DNA from: an uncultured Prevotellaceae bacterium
Lineage (GTDB): Bacteria; Bacteroidota; Bacteroidia; Bacteroidales; Bacteroidaceae
Length of the DNA stretch: 64,000 bases
Reading direction: 5' to 3'
NCBI GenBank assembly: GCA_900316685.1
Contig: ONDS01000021.1
Coordinates: forward strand, 1-64,000
The position numbers and the translations under genes were made by a program. This document shows positions 9,483 through 19,735 of this stretch, one piece after another; the first letter of the stretch is position 1, and each line of letters begins with the position of its first letter. The notes under the pieces were generated by a model. That model was given only the letters and a program-made list of their open reading frames with translations, did no database searches and was not told where the DNA came from.

Positions 9483-9673
9483 TCATGTAATAAGTTCCTG
9501 TTTGTCAATGCCAAGTAGTTTTGCTATCTTATCCAATGTATATAAGTCTGATTAGACACATTGGTTCTCCATTTACTCACAGCAGCAGGGTTCTTACCCA
9601 ATTCTTCTGCGAACCACTTAGTCGTTCGTTTCTTTTCAACTAATACAACTTTGATACGATTCATACCTTTCAT
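9483..9673 (-). pseudogene. Frameshifted small XRE-type HTH regulator
   Basis: Reading leftward from ATG at 9673 (or 9664) gives MNRIKVVLVEKKRTTKWFAE and ELGKNPAAVSKWRTNVSNQ, a typical short HTH_3 regulator. The frame then runs into TAG. One base over, from about 9548, the expected second half continues as DLYTLDKIAKLLGIDKQELI and stops at 9483. A single-base loss near 9548 explains both halves. The gene sits immediately upstream of the DUF1016 nuclease, so it was probably its partner or regulator. A sequencing error would also explain it. Confidence 0.75.
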
Positions 9674-9697
9674 TTGCGAATCTCTTTAATTTAAACG

Positions 9698-9705
9698 CAA
9701 AGATA
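9698..9705 (-). promoter_or_regulatory. -7 box for the HTH/DUF1016 pair
   Basis: TATCTTTG on the minus strand fits the Bacteroidota -7 box. Transcription would begin about 9691, 18 bases before the HTH start. The -33 element is not clear. Confidence 0.5.
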
Positions 9706-9840
9706 CTCAAAACGATTGACAACCTACGAACATTCTTTTAAAATCATACTTGTAAATCCATCTTTTGTTAATTTTAAGATATTCCTAAATGATAATCATG
9801 AGGATAATATGGATTGTTTCGGAAAGAAAAAACGCACAAT

Positions 9841-9873
9841 TTGATAAAATAACAAGAATAATGATTAACTTTG
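9841..9873 (+). promoter_or_regulatory. Promoter of D-lactate dehydrogenase
   Basis: TTG at 9841-9843 and TAACTTTG at 9866-9873 are spaced by 22 bases. The expected start of transcription is near 9880, leaving a leader of about 60 bases. Confidence 0.65.
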
Positions 9874-9942
9874 CGAAAGCAATCCGCATGCGACGGAAGA
9901 CACCAAGCGATGAAATGACTAAAACCCTAAACAATTATAACC

Positions 9943-10941
9943 ATGGCTATAAAAATTGCGTTTTTCGACACAAAGAGTTACGACCGTGAGTCGTTTGAGA
10001 AGCTGAACAAGGATTTCGGTTTCGATATTCATTACTACAAGGAGCGTCTGAGCATGAACACCGTGGCGCTGGCCAAGGGCAAGGATGTGGTGTGTATCTT
10101 CGTCAACGCCGAGTGCGACCACCGCGTCATCGACGAATTGGTGGCCAACGGAGTGAAACTCATCGCCCTGCGCTGCGCCGGTTTCAACAACGTCGACCTA
10201 CAAGCCGCCAAGGACCGCATCCGTGTGGTGCGCGTACCCGCCTACTCACCCCATGCCGTGGCAGAATACGCCATGACGCTGATGCTCACCCTCAACCGCA
10301 AGGTGTACCGCTCCGTTTACCGCACACGCGAAGGCAACTTCAAGCTCAACGGTCTGCTGGGTTTCGACATGTACGGCAAGACCGTCGGTCTGATAGGCAT
10401 GGGCCGCATCGCCAAGGAGCTGATCAAGATTTGCCGCGGCTTCGGCATGAATGTGGTAGCCTACGACCTTTATCCCGACCATGCATTTGCAGAGGAACAC
10501 CAAGTGAAGATTGTCACCCTCGATGAGTTATATGAGGAGAGCGACATCATCTCATTACATTGTCCGCTGACCGAAGAGACGAAGTTCATCATCAACAATG
10601 AGAGCATCACGAAGATGAAGTACGGAGCCATCATCATCAACACCGGTCGCGGCAAGCTCATCAAGACCGAGGACCTGATTGACGGACTGCGCACCCACCA
10701 GCTTGGCGGCGCCGCCCTCGACGTGTACGAGGAAGAGCAGAACTATTTCTACGAGGACCGCTCCGACAAGATGATCGACGACGACAAGTTGGCCCTGCTG
10801 CTGATGATGCCCAACGTGATCGTCACCTCTCATCAAGCCTTCTTCACGCGCGAAGCCCTTCACAACATCGGCCTGACCACGCTACAGAACATCAAGGATT
10901 GCTTCGACGGCAAGGAACTTGCAAACGAAGTGAAGGCGTAA
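9943..10941 (+). CDS. ldhA: D-lactate dehydrogenase (2-hydroxyacid dehydrogenase family)
   Basis: This 332-residue cytoplasmic enzyme would reduce pyruvate to D-lactate with NADH at the end of fermentation. The NAD-binding Rossmann motif is VGLIGMGRIAKELI (about residues 148-161). The catalytic Arg lies in INTGRGKLI (about 235), and the catalytic His in VTSHQAFFT (about 297). Length and motifs match fermentative D-LDH rather than the phosphoglycerate or formate branches of the family. It is a single gene with its own promoter; the next gene starts 38 bases on and may share the transcript. Confidence 0.93.
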   Translation: MAIKIAFFDTKSYDRESFEKLNKDFGFDIHYYKERLSMNTVALAKGKDVVCIFVNAECDHRVIDELVANGVKLIALRCAGFNNVDLQAAKDRIRVVRVPAYSPHAVAEYAMTLMLTLNRKVYRSVYRTREGNFKLNGLLGFDMYGKTVGLIGMGRIAKELIKICRGFGMNVVAYDLYPDHAFAEEHQVKIVTLDELYEESDIISLHCPLTEETKFIINNESITKMKYGAIIINTGRGKLIKTEDLIDGLRTHQLGGAALDVYEEEQNYFYEDRSDKMIDDDKLALLLMMPNVIVTSHQAFFTREALHNIGLTTLQNIKDCFDGKELANEVKA

Positions 10942-10979
10942 ACATTCCACTACACTCCAACCCTTAACCCCAAAGGACC

Positions 10980-11525
10980 ATGAGAAAAATACTCTTCCTG
11001 GCTATGTTGGGCATCGCCCTGACCGCCAACGCCCAGACCCTGGAGTCGTTCACCAACTACCCTACGGGTTACGTGAACACCTCGTATTACACGTCTACGA
11101 ACACCATGAAGACCATCGACGGCGTACTCTACATGATATACGACAATGTGCCCGTGGTGCTGGTGAGATACCCAGCCATGAACGAGCGCGAGGAGTTTGA
11201 GGTGCCCTCGACAGTGCGGCGTATCTGCCACAACGCCTTCCAAGGCACCCAATTCCTAAAGACGTTGAAGATACATAGTACCGTCAGTTTCGGCAATTTC
11301 ATCAGCATGGCCATTGCCGATACCGCCTTCAACGACAGTTCGATAGAGAATTTCGTGGTGATAGAAAACGACGCCACCTCAGCCGCAGGCATACCTGAGG
11401 CCCCTCTGCCACGCACCGAGACCGGGCGCTACGATGTGTCGGGGCGCACCACAAGCCCATCGTCGACGGGTGTGCAGATTGTCACCTACGACGACCATAC
11501 GTCGCAAAAGGTGGTAGTGAAATAA
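10980..11525 (+). CDS. Small secreted protein with BspA-type repeat and sorting tail
   Basis: This 181-residue protein has a signal peptide (MRKILFLAMLGIALTANAQ, cleavage after NAQ or ANA). It carries one BspA-like leucine-rich segment (FEVPSTVRRICHNAFQGTQF, about residues 65-85). The C-terminus, RYDVSGRTT then GVQIVTYDDHTSQKVVVK, is the usual form of a Bacteroidota type IX secretion sorting tail. It is therefore probably exported and attached to the surface. The specific role is unknown. It lies close behind ldhA and converges with the kinase gene, whose stop is 7 bases away. Confidence 0.75.
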   Translation: MRKILFLAMLGIALTANAQTLESFTNYPTGYVNTSYYTSTNTMKTIDGVLYMIYDNVPVVLVRYPAMNEREEFEVPSTVRRICHNAFQGTQFLKTLKIHSTVSFGNFISMAIADTAFNDSSIENFVVIENDATSAAGIPEAPLPRTETGRYDVSGRTTSPSSTGVQIVTYDDHTSQKVVVK

Positions 11526-11532
11526 ACGAAGA

Positions 11533-12348
11533 TTACAACAGGTGAAGGTAGTTCTCGACGGGAATTCCTCGGTTCTTGTCTTCGTTGTCGCGGTTGAGGT
11601 CGATAAGCATGGCCACGGCATCCATCGCCTTGCGTGTGCTTGCCAGTAGCGGCTCACCCTGAAGCAGATGGCCGATGAGGATGGCTGAGAACATATCGCC
11701 TGTGCCTGGGAAATGCACGGGAATCTCCGTGTAGTCGAGCGAGAAATACTCATCCTTGATGTGGTTATAACCCACCACCATATTTTGTCCGTCGACCCGT
11801 ATGCTGGTGATAAGCACCGATCGTGCACCTATCCCCCGTAGCTTATCGACCAGCATACGTGCCTCGTTGGCATCGACGCCCTCTTCACGGTAGGGATGGT
11901 CGGCCAAATAGCACGCCTCGGTGTAGTTGGGATAGGTGAGATGTGCCACCGCCACCATCTCGCGCATGCTTCGAATGGCACTCTCGGTGACACCATTATA
12001 CAGTTTCCCCTCATCACCCATGATGGGGTCTACGAAGATGGCGGTTCCTTTCGCCTCCTCTTCCATGCAATAAGTAGAGATGATTTTCGCCTGTCGCTCC
12101 GAGGCGATGAACCCTGTGGCTATGGCATCGAAGGAGAAACCCAGCTCACGCCATACGGGAAAGACCCCCTGTATGTAGTCGGTAGTGTCGAGCAGATTGA
12201 ACTTACCATAGTCGAGTGTGTTCGACACCAAGCAGGTGGGCAGGTTGTAGACGGGATAGCCGAAATACGAGAGAATGGGCAGCATGGCCGCCGTGGCCAC
12301 TTTGCCATAGCCGGCTATATCATTGACGAGAAGAATCTGTTGTTTCAT
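11533..12348 (-). CDS. Pyridoxamine/pyridoxal kinase (PfkB-like fold)
   Basis: This 271-residue cytoplasmic kinase phosphorylates B6 vitamers for pyridoxal phosphate salvage. It matches the PdxY/PdxK type of the ribokinase superfamily: an N-terminal VNDIAGYGKVATAAM segment, DPIMGDEGKLY (about residue 105), TYPNYTEACYL (about 137), and the anion-hole/catalytic motif HFPGTGDMFSA with its Asp (about 220). Length is normal. A minus-strand TATTTTTG at 12357-12364 places transcription almost at the start codon, so the leader is very short. It is divergent from the esterase gene. Confidence 0.88.
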   Translation of the reverse strand: MKQQILLVNDIAGYGKVATAAMLPILSYFGYPVYNLPTCLVSNTLDYGKFNLLDTTDYIQGVFPVWRELGFSFDAIATGFIASERQAKIISTYCMEEEAKGTAIFVDPIMGDEGKLYNGVTESAIRSMREMVAVAHLTYPNYTEACYLADHPYREEGVDANEARMLVDKLRGIGARSVLITSIRVDGQNMVVGYNHIKDEYFSLDYTEIPVHFPGTGDMFSAILIGHLLQGEPLLASTRKAMDAVAMLIDLNRDNEDKNRGIPVENYLHLL

Positions 12349-12356
12349 ATCGCGTG

Positions 12357-13640
<1,284 letters not shown>

Positions 13641-13690
13641 GAACAATCAGAGTATTCGGAGTATTCAGAACAATCAGAGTAGCCAGAAAA
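13641..13690. repeat. Short-word array between esterase and GH3 genes
   Basis: Degenerate repeats of AGAACAATC and AGAGTATTC fill the gap. They encode nothing plausible. Confidence 0.65.
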
Positions 13691-13699
13691 ATAATACAC

Positions 13700-16083
13700 A
13701 TGAAAAAGATTATCAGATCCATCATCTTAACCTTTTTCCCATCAGTATGACAGCACAGAATGCGCCCCAGCTGCGGGCCGACAACATCGACGAGGTGATT
13801 GCCGCCATGACCCTTGAAGAGAAAGCCCAGTTGCTCGTGGGCGGAGCCAACAATTTCTTCAGTGGCGGAGCCGTGGTAGGCGGTTCGGCCGAGACCGTGG
13901 CCGGTGCTGCCGGCACCACCGCCGCCATACCACGTCTGGGCATTCCCGAAACCATCCTGACCGATGGTCCTGCCGGAGTGCGCATCAACCCCACGCGCCA
14001 AGGTGAGAGCAAGACTTACTATGCCACCGGATTCCCCATCGGTACCTGCCTGGCCTCGACATGGAACACCACCTTGGCCGAAGAAGTAGGTCGCGCCATC
14101 GGCAATGAGACAAAAGAATATCGTTGCGACGTGATATTGGGTCCTGGTATGAACTTGCACCGCAACCCCCTTTGCGGCCGCAACTTCGAGTACTATTCTG
14201 AAGACCCCGTGGTGACCGGCAAGATAGCCGCCGCCTATGTGCGTGGAGTACAAGCCGAGGGAGCCGGCACGAGCATCAAGCATTTCGCCGTGAATTCGCA
14301 GGAGACACGCCGCACGAGCGTTGATGAGCGCGTGTCGCAACGTGCCGCCCGTGAGCTCTACCTCCGCGGTTTCGAGATAGCCGTCAGGGAAAGCGAGCCC
14401 TGGACCGTCATGGCCTCGTATAACATTATCAACGGCACCTACGCCCAGGGCAACCATGACCTCCTGACCAAGATATTACGCGACGACTGGGGATACAAAG
14501 GCATCGTGATGACCGACTGGATAGGCATCCGCGACGGGCTGCGCACCATCGACGAGGTGCATGCCGGCAACGACCTGATGGAACCTGGTCAGCCCCAACA
14601 GGCACAAGAGATAGTAGACGGTGTGAAGAACGGACAGTTAGACATCGCCGATGTGGACCGCAACGTGCGCCGTATGTTGGAGTATATCGTGAAGACTCCC
14701 AGTTTCAGGAAGTACAAAGCCACCAATACGCCCGACCTTAAAGGTCATGCTGGGATTACCCGCCGTGTGGCCAATGAGGGTATCGTGCTGTTGAAGAACG
14801 ACCATGGCACCCTTCCCCTGGCCAAGAGCATCAAGACCGTGTCGCTCTACGGTGTCAACTCCTACGATTTCCTCTCCGGTGGCACCGGATCGGGTTGCGT
14901 ACACACTCCCTATGTGGTCGACATGGTGACCGGTCTGGGCAATGCAGGCATCCAGACGACCAAAGAGCTGACCGAGCTCTACCGCAAGTATATCGAATTC
15001 GCGAAACTGAAGTTCGAGGCCGACCGCCATCCCGCCAAATGGTTCCAGATGGCGATGTTCGGACAGCAGAAATATCCCGAAGTGGAAATCAGCGCCCTCT
15101 GCACCCAGAAAGAAGCTAAGAACGCCGATGCCGCCATCATCACCATCGGCAGACAAGCTGGTGAAGGAATCGACCGTGATATCGAAGGCGAGTTCAACCT
15201 GACCGAGCAAGAACGTCAGATGATCATGAACGTGAGCAACTATTTCCATCAGGAAGGCAAACCCGTGGTGGTGATTCTCAACTCCGGTTCAGTGGTGGAG
15301 ACCGCCTCATGGAAGAACTACGCCGATGCCATCGTCGTGACATGGCAACCCGGCGAGGAGGGTGGCAACAGCATGGCCGACATCCTCACCGGCAAGGCCA
15401 ACCCCTCGGGCAAGCTGACCATGACCTGGCCCGTGGCAGCCACCGACCATCCCTCGACCCAGAATTTCCCCAACGGGTCGGTTGACCTCTACACCTTCAC
15501 CGAAGCCACAGGCAACGGTCGTCAGGTGCCCGGTTACCACTACACCAACCACGAGGAAGACATCTACGTAGGCTATCGTTATTTCGACACCTTCGACAAG
15601 GAGGTGAGCTATCCCTTCGGCTACGGACTGTCGTACACCACCTTCGAATATGGCAAGCCCTCCGTGAGCATCAAGGGTGAGACCATCGAGGTGAGCGTGA
15701 GTGTGAAGAACACAGGCAGCGTGGCAGGCAAGGAAGCCGTGCAGGTATATGTGAGTGCCCCCGACGGCACCATGGAGAAGCCCGCCAAAGAGCTGAAGGC
15801 TTTCGGCAAGACCAAGGAACTGAAGCCTGGACAGAGCGAGACCCTGCGCATGACCATGCAGCGCCGCGACCTGGCCTCGTTCGACGAGGGACAAAGTGCA
15901 TGGGTGGTCGACAGCGGCACCTACACCTTCAAGATTGGTGCCTCCGCCGCCGACATCCGTGGTACCGCCACCCTGCGTGTGGAAGGTATGGTGGAGAAGA
16001 CCAGCAATGCACTGGCCCCGCAAGTGGAGTTGAAGAAGCTAAGTAAAGGAGCAAGGAGCAAGGGGCAAGAGGCAAGAGAATAG
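13700..16083 (+). CDS. GH3 beta-glycosidase; signal-peptide codons one base out of frame
   Basis: From the ATG at 13747 the protein is 778 residues: GH3 N-terminal barrel, GH3 C-terminal domain and a fibronectin III-like tail (about residues 640-720). The nucleophile is the Asp of GIVMTDWIG (about residue 257), and the substrate-binding KHFAVNSQE motif is present. Members are beta-glucosidases or beta-xylosidases. Upstream, ATG at 13700 opens a clear signal peptide (MKKIIRSIILTFFP) that hits TGA at 13748. One more T in the T5 run at 13733-13737 would join it in frame as FFPISMTAQ with a normal cleavage site. As written, the exported form cannot be made and only the shorter cytoplasmic start remains. 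The cause could be a sequencing error, decay or a switch. It follows the CE1-like esterase by 60 bases. Confidence 0.85.
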
Positions 16084-16169
16084 ACCGTTGACCACTCCGC
16101 ACTCGACAAAAGACATGGAAAGAGGGTGACCCCGATGTACCAGTTACCAATAACAACTAAGAATCATTC

Positions 16170-17303
16170 ATGAAAAAGAACAAGAAATTCAAGCCACTGC
16201 TGCTCCTGCCCTTGTTCATGGCCATCGGTTGCCAGGGCAATGCCCAGAACAATGGACAAGGAGGCAACAGCGACAGTCTGAACACCGATACTGTGGCACA
16301 TCAGGTGACCCTGCTCTTCGCCGGCGACCTGATGCAGCACGACGGTCAGATCAAGGCCGCCCGCATGGCCGACGGCACCTATAATTACGACGATGTGTTC
16401 GCCAGGGTGAAAGACGAGGTGAGCGAGGCCGACCTGGCCATCGCCAACTTCGAGGTGACGCTGGGCGGCCCTCCCTACAGGGGCTATCCCCAGTTCTGCG
16501 CCCCCGACGAATATTTGCTGGCCAGCATCGACGCCGGCTTTGATGTGCTACTCACCGCCAACAACCACTGCGTGGACACGCGTGAGCGGGGTCTGAGGCG
16601 TACCATCGACATGATGGACTCGCTGAAGGTGCATCACCTCGGCACTTATAAGAATGCCGCCGAACGCGACAAGCAATATCCCTTCATCATCGAACACGAC
16701 GGCATACGCATCTGTCTGCTCAACTTCACCTATGGCACCAACGGCATTCCCGTGCCCAAGCCCTTCGTGGTGAACATGGAAGACACGGTGGAGATAGCCC
16801 GCGACCTGGCCAAGGCCAAGACGTTGAAACCCGACGTGATCATCGCCTTCCCCCATTGGGGCATCGAATACGTGCAGCAGCCCAACAAGCAACAACGTGC
16901 CCTCGTGGCCTGGTTGCTGAGCCATGGTGTGGACCATGTGATAGGCGGCCACCCTCATGTGGTGCAGCCCTTCGAGGTGGAACAGCGTAGTGACGGCAAG
17001 CACTTGGTGGTGTATTCTCTGGGTAACTACGTGTCGAACATGACGAAGCCTAACACCGATGGCGGTGCCATGGTGCGCATGACGCTGACCAAGAAAGATG
17101 GAAAGACAGAGATGACCTCGTGCGACTACTCCCTCTTCTGGGTGTCACGCCCCGCTACCTCGGGCAAGAAGAACTTCCGCATCTTCCCCCTCTCCCACCC
17201 CATCGATGAACTGAACGCCGCCGAGCGCAGCCTGCGCCAGCGCTTCATCAACACCACGGGCTCGATGCTGAAGAAATACTGCAAGGGGATAGAAGAGCGA
17301 TGA
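16170..17303 (+). CDS. CapA-family lipoprotein (PGA_cap, metallophosphatase-like)
   Basis: This 377-residue protein has a lipoprotein signal (lipobox AIGC, Cys at about residue 21), so it is anchored in a membrane facing the periplasm or outside. The rest is a CapA/PGA_cap domain: LFAGDLMQHD (metal-binding Asp), ANFEVTL, LTANNHCVD, and later FPHWGIEY and IGGHPHVVQP with its His pair. In Bacillus, CapA acts in poly-gamma-glutamate anchoring. In Bacteroidota the family is widespread and its substrate is unknown. It closes the esterase-GH3 run, 87 bases after GH3. Confidence 0.87.
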   Translation: MKKNKKFKPLLLLPLFMAIGCQGNAQNNGQGGNSDSLNTDTVAHQVTLLFAGDLMQHDGQIKAARMADGTYNYDDVFARVKDEVSEADLAIANFEVTLGGPPYRGYPQFCAPDEYLLASIDAGFDVLLTANNHCVDTRERGLRRTIDMMDSLKVHHLGTYKNAAERDKQYPFIIEHDGIRICLLNFTYGTNGIPVPKPFVVNMEDTVEIARDLAKAKTLKPDVIIAFPHWGIEYVQQPNKQQRALVAWLLSHGVDHVIGGHPHVVQPFEVEQRSDGKHLVVYSLGNYVSNMTKPNTDGGAMVRMTLTKKDGKTEMTSCDYSLFWVSRPATSGKKNFRIFPLSHPIDELNAAERSLRQRFINTTGSMLKKYCKGIEER

Positions 17304-17305
17304 GC

Positions 17306-17400
17306 GAAACCCACCCCCGACCCCTCCCGAAGGGAGGGGAGTCCCAAACGACCAAACGACCAAACGACCCAAAAAGCCAAACGACCAAATAACTAAAAAA
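17306..17400. repeat. Dispersed GC-rich palindrome plus CCAAACGA word array
   Basis: ACCCACCCCC-n-CCCTCCC with a short return arm GGGAGGGG (17310-17340) is another copy of the element seen at 7704 and 36965. It may terminate the capA transcript. It is followed by about seven copies of (C)CAAACGA. Confidence 0.7.
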
Positions 17401-17409
17401 CCATTAATT

Positions 17410-18729
17410 ATGAAAAAGTATCTGTATCAATTCCTGTTCGCCTTTATGGCGTTAGGACTGTGCGCCGGCTCGTGTAACAACGAAGAAGACGACATCGTGA
17501 ACCCCGGAGGCGGTGACAGCGGCGGCGGCAGCTCCACCACGTTCGACCCCACGAAGCAGACAGGCTACAGCAACGGCATCGGTCTGTATCTCTATCGCTA
17601 TACCGCCATAGTGGGCGAGCCGTTCAACCTGCGTGCCAAGCGCTTCATCGATGAGACCAAACAGCTCACCGACAACCGTAACAACATCGATGCTGCCGAC
17701 GACGGCACCGTAGTGACCAACGTGAAGTGGAAATCGTCTGACGAAAGCATCGCCACGGTCGACAGCAAGGGCGTAGTGACGCCCAAGAAGACGGGCACGG
17801 TGAACATCTACGCCTATACCGACTATAAACAGTGGGCGCGCTGCATGGTACGTGTGGAACCCAAGGGCACGAAGCGCTATGGCGTATATGTGGCCGGCTA
17901 TGAGCTGACCGACTACAACTACAAAAGCATCAGCTCGTTCCCCGGCGTGTCGGGCAACATCTCCTACGACCCCACGAAAAACGAGCTGGAACTTGACGGG
18001 TGCACCATCAACCTGACCGACTCGGTGGAGGGCATCCTCGTTAACCGCGACGATGTCACCATTTACCTATATGGCACGAACAAGGTGACCACGAACCACA
18101 GCTATGCCTTAGGCGTCCGCGCCTCGTTCAAGCTGAACTACCTCGATGATGCCGACAACACACGTAGATGCCGCATCATGGGCAGCTCGTCGAGCAACAC
18201 CACCTTTGAAAGCACCGCCAGGGGCACGCAGAAGCGCAGCGCCGGCATCGGCATCAGCGACTTTGCCGAGGTATGGGTGCAGAACTGCAACGTGACGGCC
18301 AAGGGCCAGCAGTACGGTGTGGGCCCCGCTCACTGGCACCGCTACACCGGTCTTCACAGCATGCACGAATACTGGCTCTCGGATGGTACTGACCCCTGGG
18401 GGAACAAGGCAGACACTTACTTCACCTACATGGGCGGCTATTTCACCATGCTGCGTTGTACCTTCACTGCCATCTGCGACACTAGCGACGAGGGCTGCGG
18501 TGCCATCCACTTGTTGTCGATGATCAGAACCAACTCGCTTTACAACCTGGAGCCCGGCGATGCCGCAGCATTCAACTACGGTACGATAGCTGCCACGAAA
18601 TATACGAAGTCGATAAATGCTGCCTCGGTATGCAGGACAGGTACCACGCCGCCCTTCACACCCTATAAGGGCAAGGTGGTGTACTCATCGAACAAGGGCG
18701 ACGGCAACGCCCACCCCATCAACGAGTAA
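17410..18729 (+). CDS. Lipoprotein with Big2 domain, unknown function
   Basis: This 439-residue protein has a lipobox near CAGSC (Cys about residue 22), then a Gly/Ser/Asp linker. A Big2-like immunoglobulin domain follows (VKWKSSDESIATVDSKGVVT, about residues 98-150). The remaining 290 residues read like a beta-rich, pectate-lyase-type repeat region, with short alternating hydrophobic strands and the Cys-containing segment [10 protein letters not shown] near 355. I recognise no enzyme motif. The C-terminal 130 residues have a diverged second copy at 19240-19629, so a tandem paralogue once stood here. It is probably displayed on the outer membrane. Confidence 0.78.
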   Translation: MKKYLYQFLFAFMALGLCAGSCNNEEDDIVNPGGGDSGGGSSTTFDPTKQTGYSNGIGLYLYRYTAIVGEPFNLRAKRFIDETKQLTDNRNNIDAADDGTVVTNVKWKSSDESIATVDSKGVVTPKKTGTVNIYAYTDYKQWARCMVRVEPKGTKRYGVYVAGYELTDYNYKSISSFPGVSGNISYDPTKNELELDGCTINLTDSVEGILVNRDDVTIYLYGTNKVTTNHSYALGVRASFKLNYLDDADNTRRCRIMGSSSSNTTFESTARGTQKRSAGIGISDFAEVWVQNCNVTAKGQQYGVGPAHWHRYTGLHSMHEYWLSDGTDPWGNKADTYFTYMGGYFTMLRCTFTAICDTSDEGCGAIHLLSMIRTNSLYNLEPGDAAAFNYGTIAATKYTKSINAASVCRTGTTPPFTPYKGKVVYSSNKGDGNAHPINE

Positions 18730-18800
18730 GGGGGCAAGGTGCAGAGAGCATGAGGTATGAGGCAAGGAGGTGTGTTGCTGCCCCCACGCCTTGACATCCT

Positions 18801-18845
18801 AAAAAAAGAATCCCCGAATCGCGATAAAAAAATGCGATTCGGGGA
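18801..18845 (-). terminator. Terminator belonging to the pnp 3'-end copy
   Basis: TCCCCGAATCGC (18811-18822) pairs with GCGATTCGGGGA (18834-18845). Read leftward, the stem is followed by a T-rich tract (18801-18810). Position and shape match the terminator of the intact pnp (27921-27965), but most of the stem bases differ. Confidence 0.8.
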
Positions 18846-18884
18846 GTTTGCTATTCGCTAATCGATGATCAATCGATTAGATAA

Positions 18885-19244
18885 TCAATCGATGTCAGAG
18901 CCGTGGTCGAGCGAGTCGTTGAAGTCGCGGGGCTCATGGTCGGCCAGCGGGTCGTGATAGTCGTTGCGGTTGTTACGGCGCTCACCACGGTCGCGACGCT
19001 CGGGACGGTCACCACGGTCGCCACGGTCACGGCGTTCGCCGCCGCGACGCTCGCCACGCTCCGGACGCTCAGGGCGCTGGCGGCGCTCACGCTCCTGATA
19101 ACCCTCGGGTTTGGGAATGAGCACGCGGTGCGACAGTTTATACTTACCGGTCTTCGGGTCGATCTCGAGCAACTTAATCTACGAAGCAACCGTAAGGCAT
19201 AATACTGCGTACAGTGCCCTCGTAGACCTCTCCCACTTCGGGCA
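18885..19244 (-). pseudogene. pnp: Decayed copy of the pnp 3' end
   Basis: Read leftward, this repeats the end of the PNPase gene found intact at 27996-30278. It covers part of the S1 domain ([15 protein letters not shown]), then [17 protein letters not shown] and [11 protein letters not shown], an Arg/Glu-rich tail and the end [18 protein letters not shown]. Relative to the intact gene it lacks about 55 bases between 19178 and 19180, which throws the frame into TAA. The Arg/Glu tail differs in repeat content ([18 protein letters not shown] against [18 protein letters not shown]). It ends at the junction GGGCAC (19239-19244), where lipoprotein-like sequence begins on the other strand. The differences rule out a simple assembly duplication of the resident gene. 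Confidence 0.88.
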
Positions 19245-19629
19245 CCGCTATTCCGGTCGTCATCTGTTCCATGAGATGTGGCAGTATATGGGCGACAACG
19301 TATGGTCGACCAGCAACGACATGGTAGGGAACATGGCTGGTGGCAGCCTCTTCATCCTCCGCTGCACCTTCACCGCCATCTGCGACGCCGGCAATGAGGG
19401 CTGCGGGGCCATCAACATGTTGGGCGCCGTTTACACCAACTCCACCTACAACATCAAGCCCTCCGGCGGAGTGGACCTAAGATGGGGAACAATAAAAGCC
19501 ACCACCTACAGCCCTTCGGTCAACTATCGAGTGGCCACCTGCAAGAAAGGTACCTTTGAACCATACAAGGGCGAGGTGACTTATTCCTCCACAGTGGCGT
19601 GGGATGGCAATGAGTATCCCATCAATTAA
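19240..19629 (+). pseudogene. C-terminal remnant of a second Big2-type lipoprotein
   Basis: About 130 codons match the C-terminus of the lipoprotein at 17410-18729. Shared segments include the exact [16 protein letters not shown], and the PYKGxVxYSS ending in YPIN here and HPINE there. The 5' three-quarters, including signal and Big2 domain, is gone. The open frame extends upstream to an ATG at 19111 only by reading the antisense of the pnp fragment, so the first 43 codons of that frame are a chance fusion. Expression as a functional protein is unlikely. Confidence 0.8.
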
Positions 19630-19662
19630 AGGTAAAAGGTAAGAATTGGAGGGATTTGGAAT

Positions 19663-19708
19663 CCCAACAAGAAATCACCCGAATTTCTTCGGGTGATTTC
19701 TTGTTGGG
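19663..19708. terminator. Strong bidirectional terminator
   Basis: A perfect 21-base stem (19663-19683 with 19688-19708) closes a TTTC loop. It lies between the convergent lipoprotein remnant and the papain-domain gene and could stop transcription from either side. Confidence 0.85.
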
Positions 19709-19735
19709 GAAAAGCAAAAACCGACATAGCCCTTT

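Noticed and set aside
9789..9989. A 66-codon frame running into ldhA
   Set aside because: It covers the ldhA promoter and overlaps the ldhA start in another frame, with AT-rich, non-protein-like text.
18903..19202. A 99-codon plus-strand frame rich in Val, Ala and Thr
   Set aside because: It is the antisense of the Arg/Glu-rich tail of the pnp remnant; such regular codons give long open frames on both strands.
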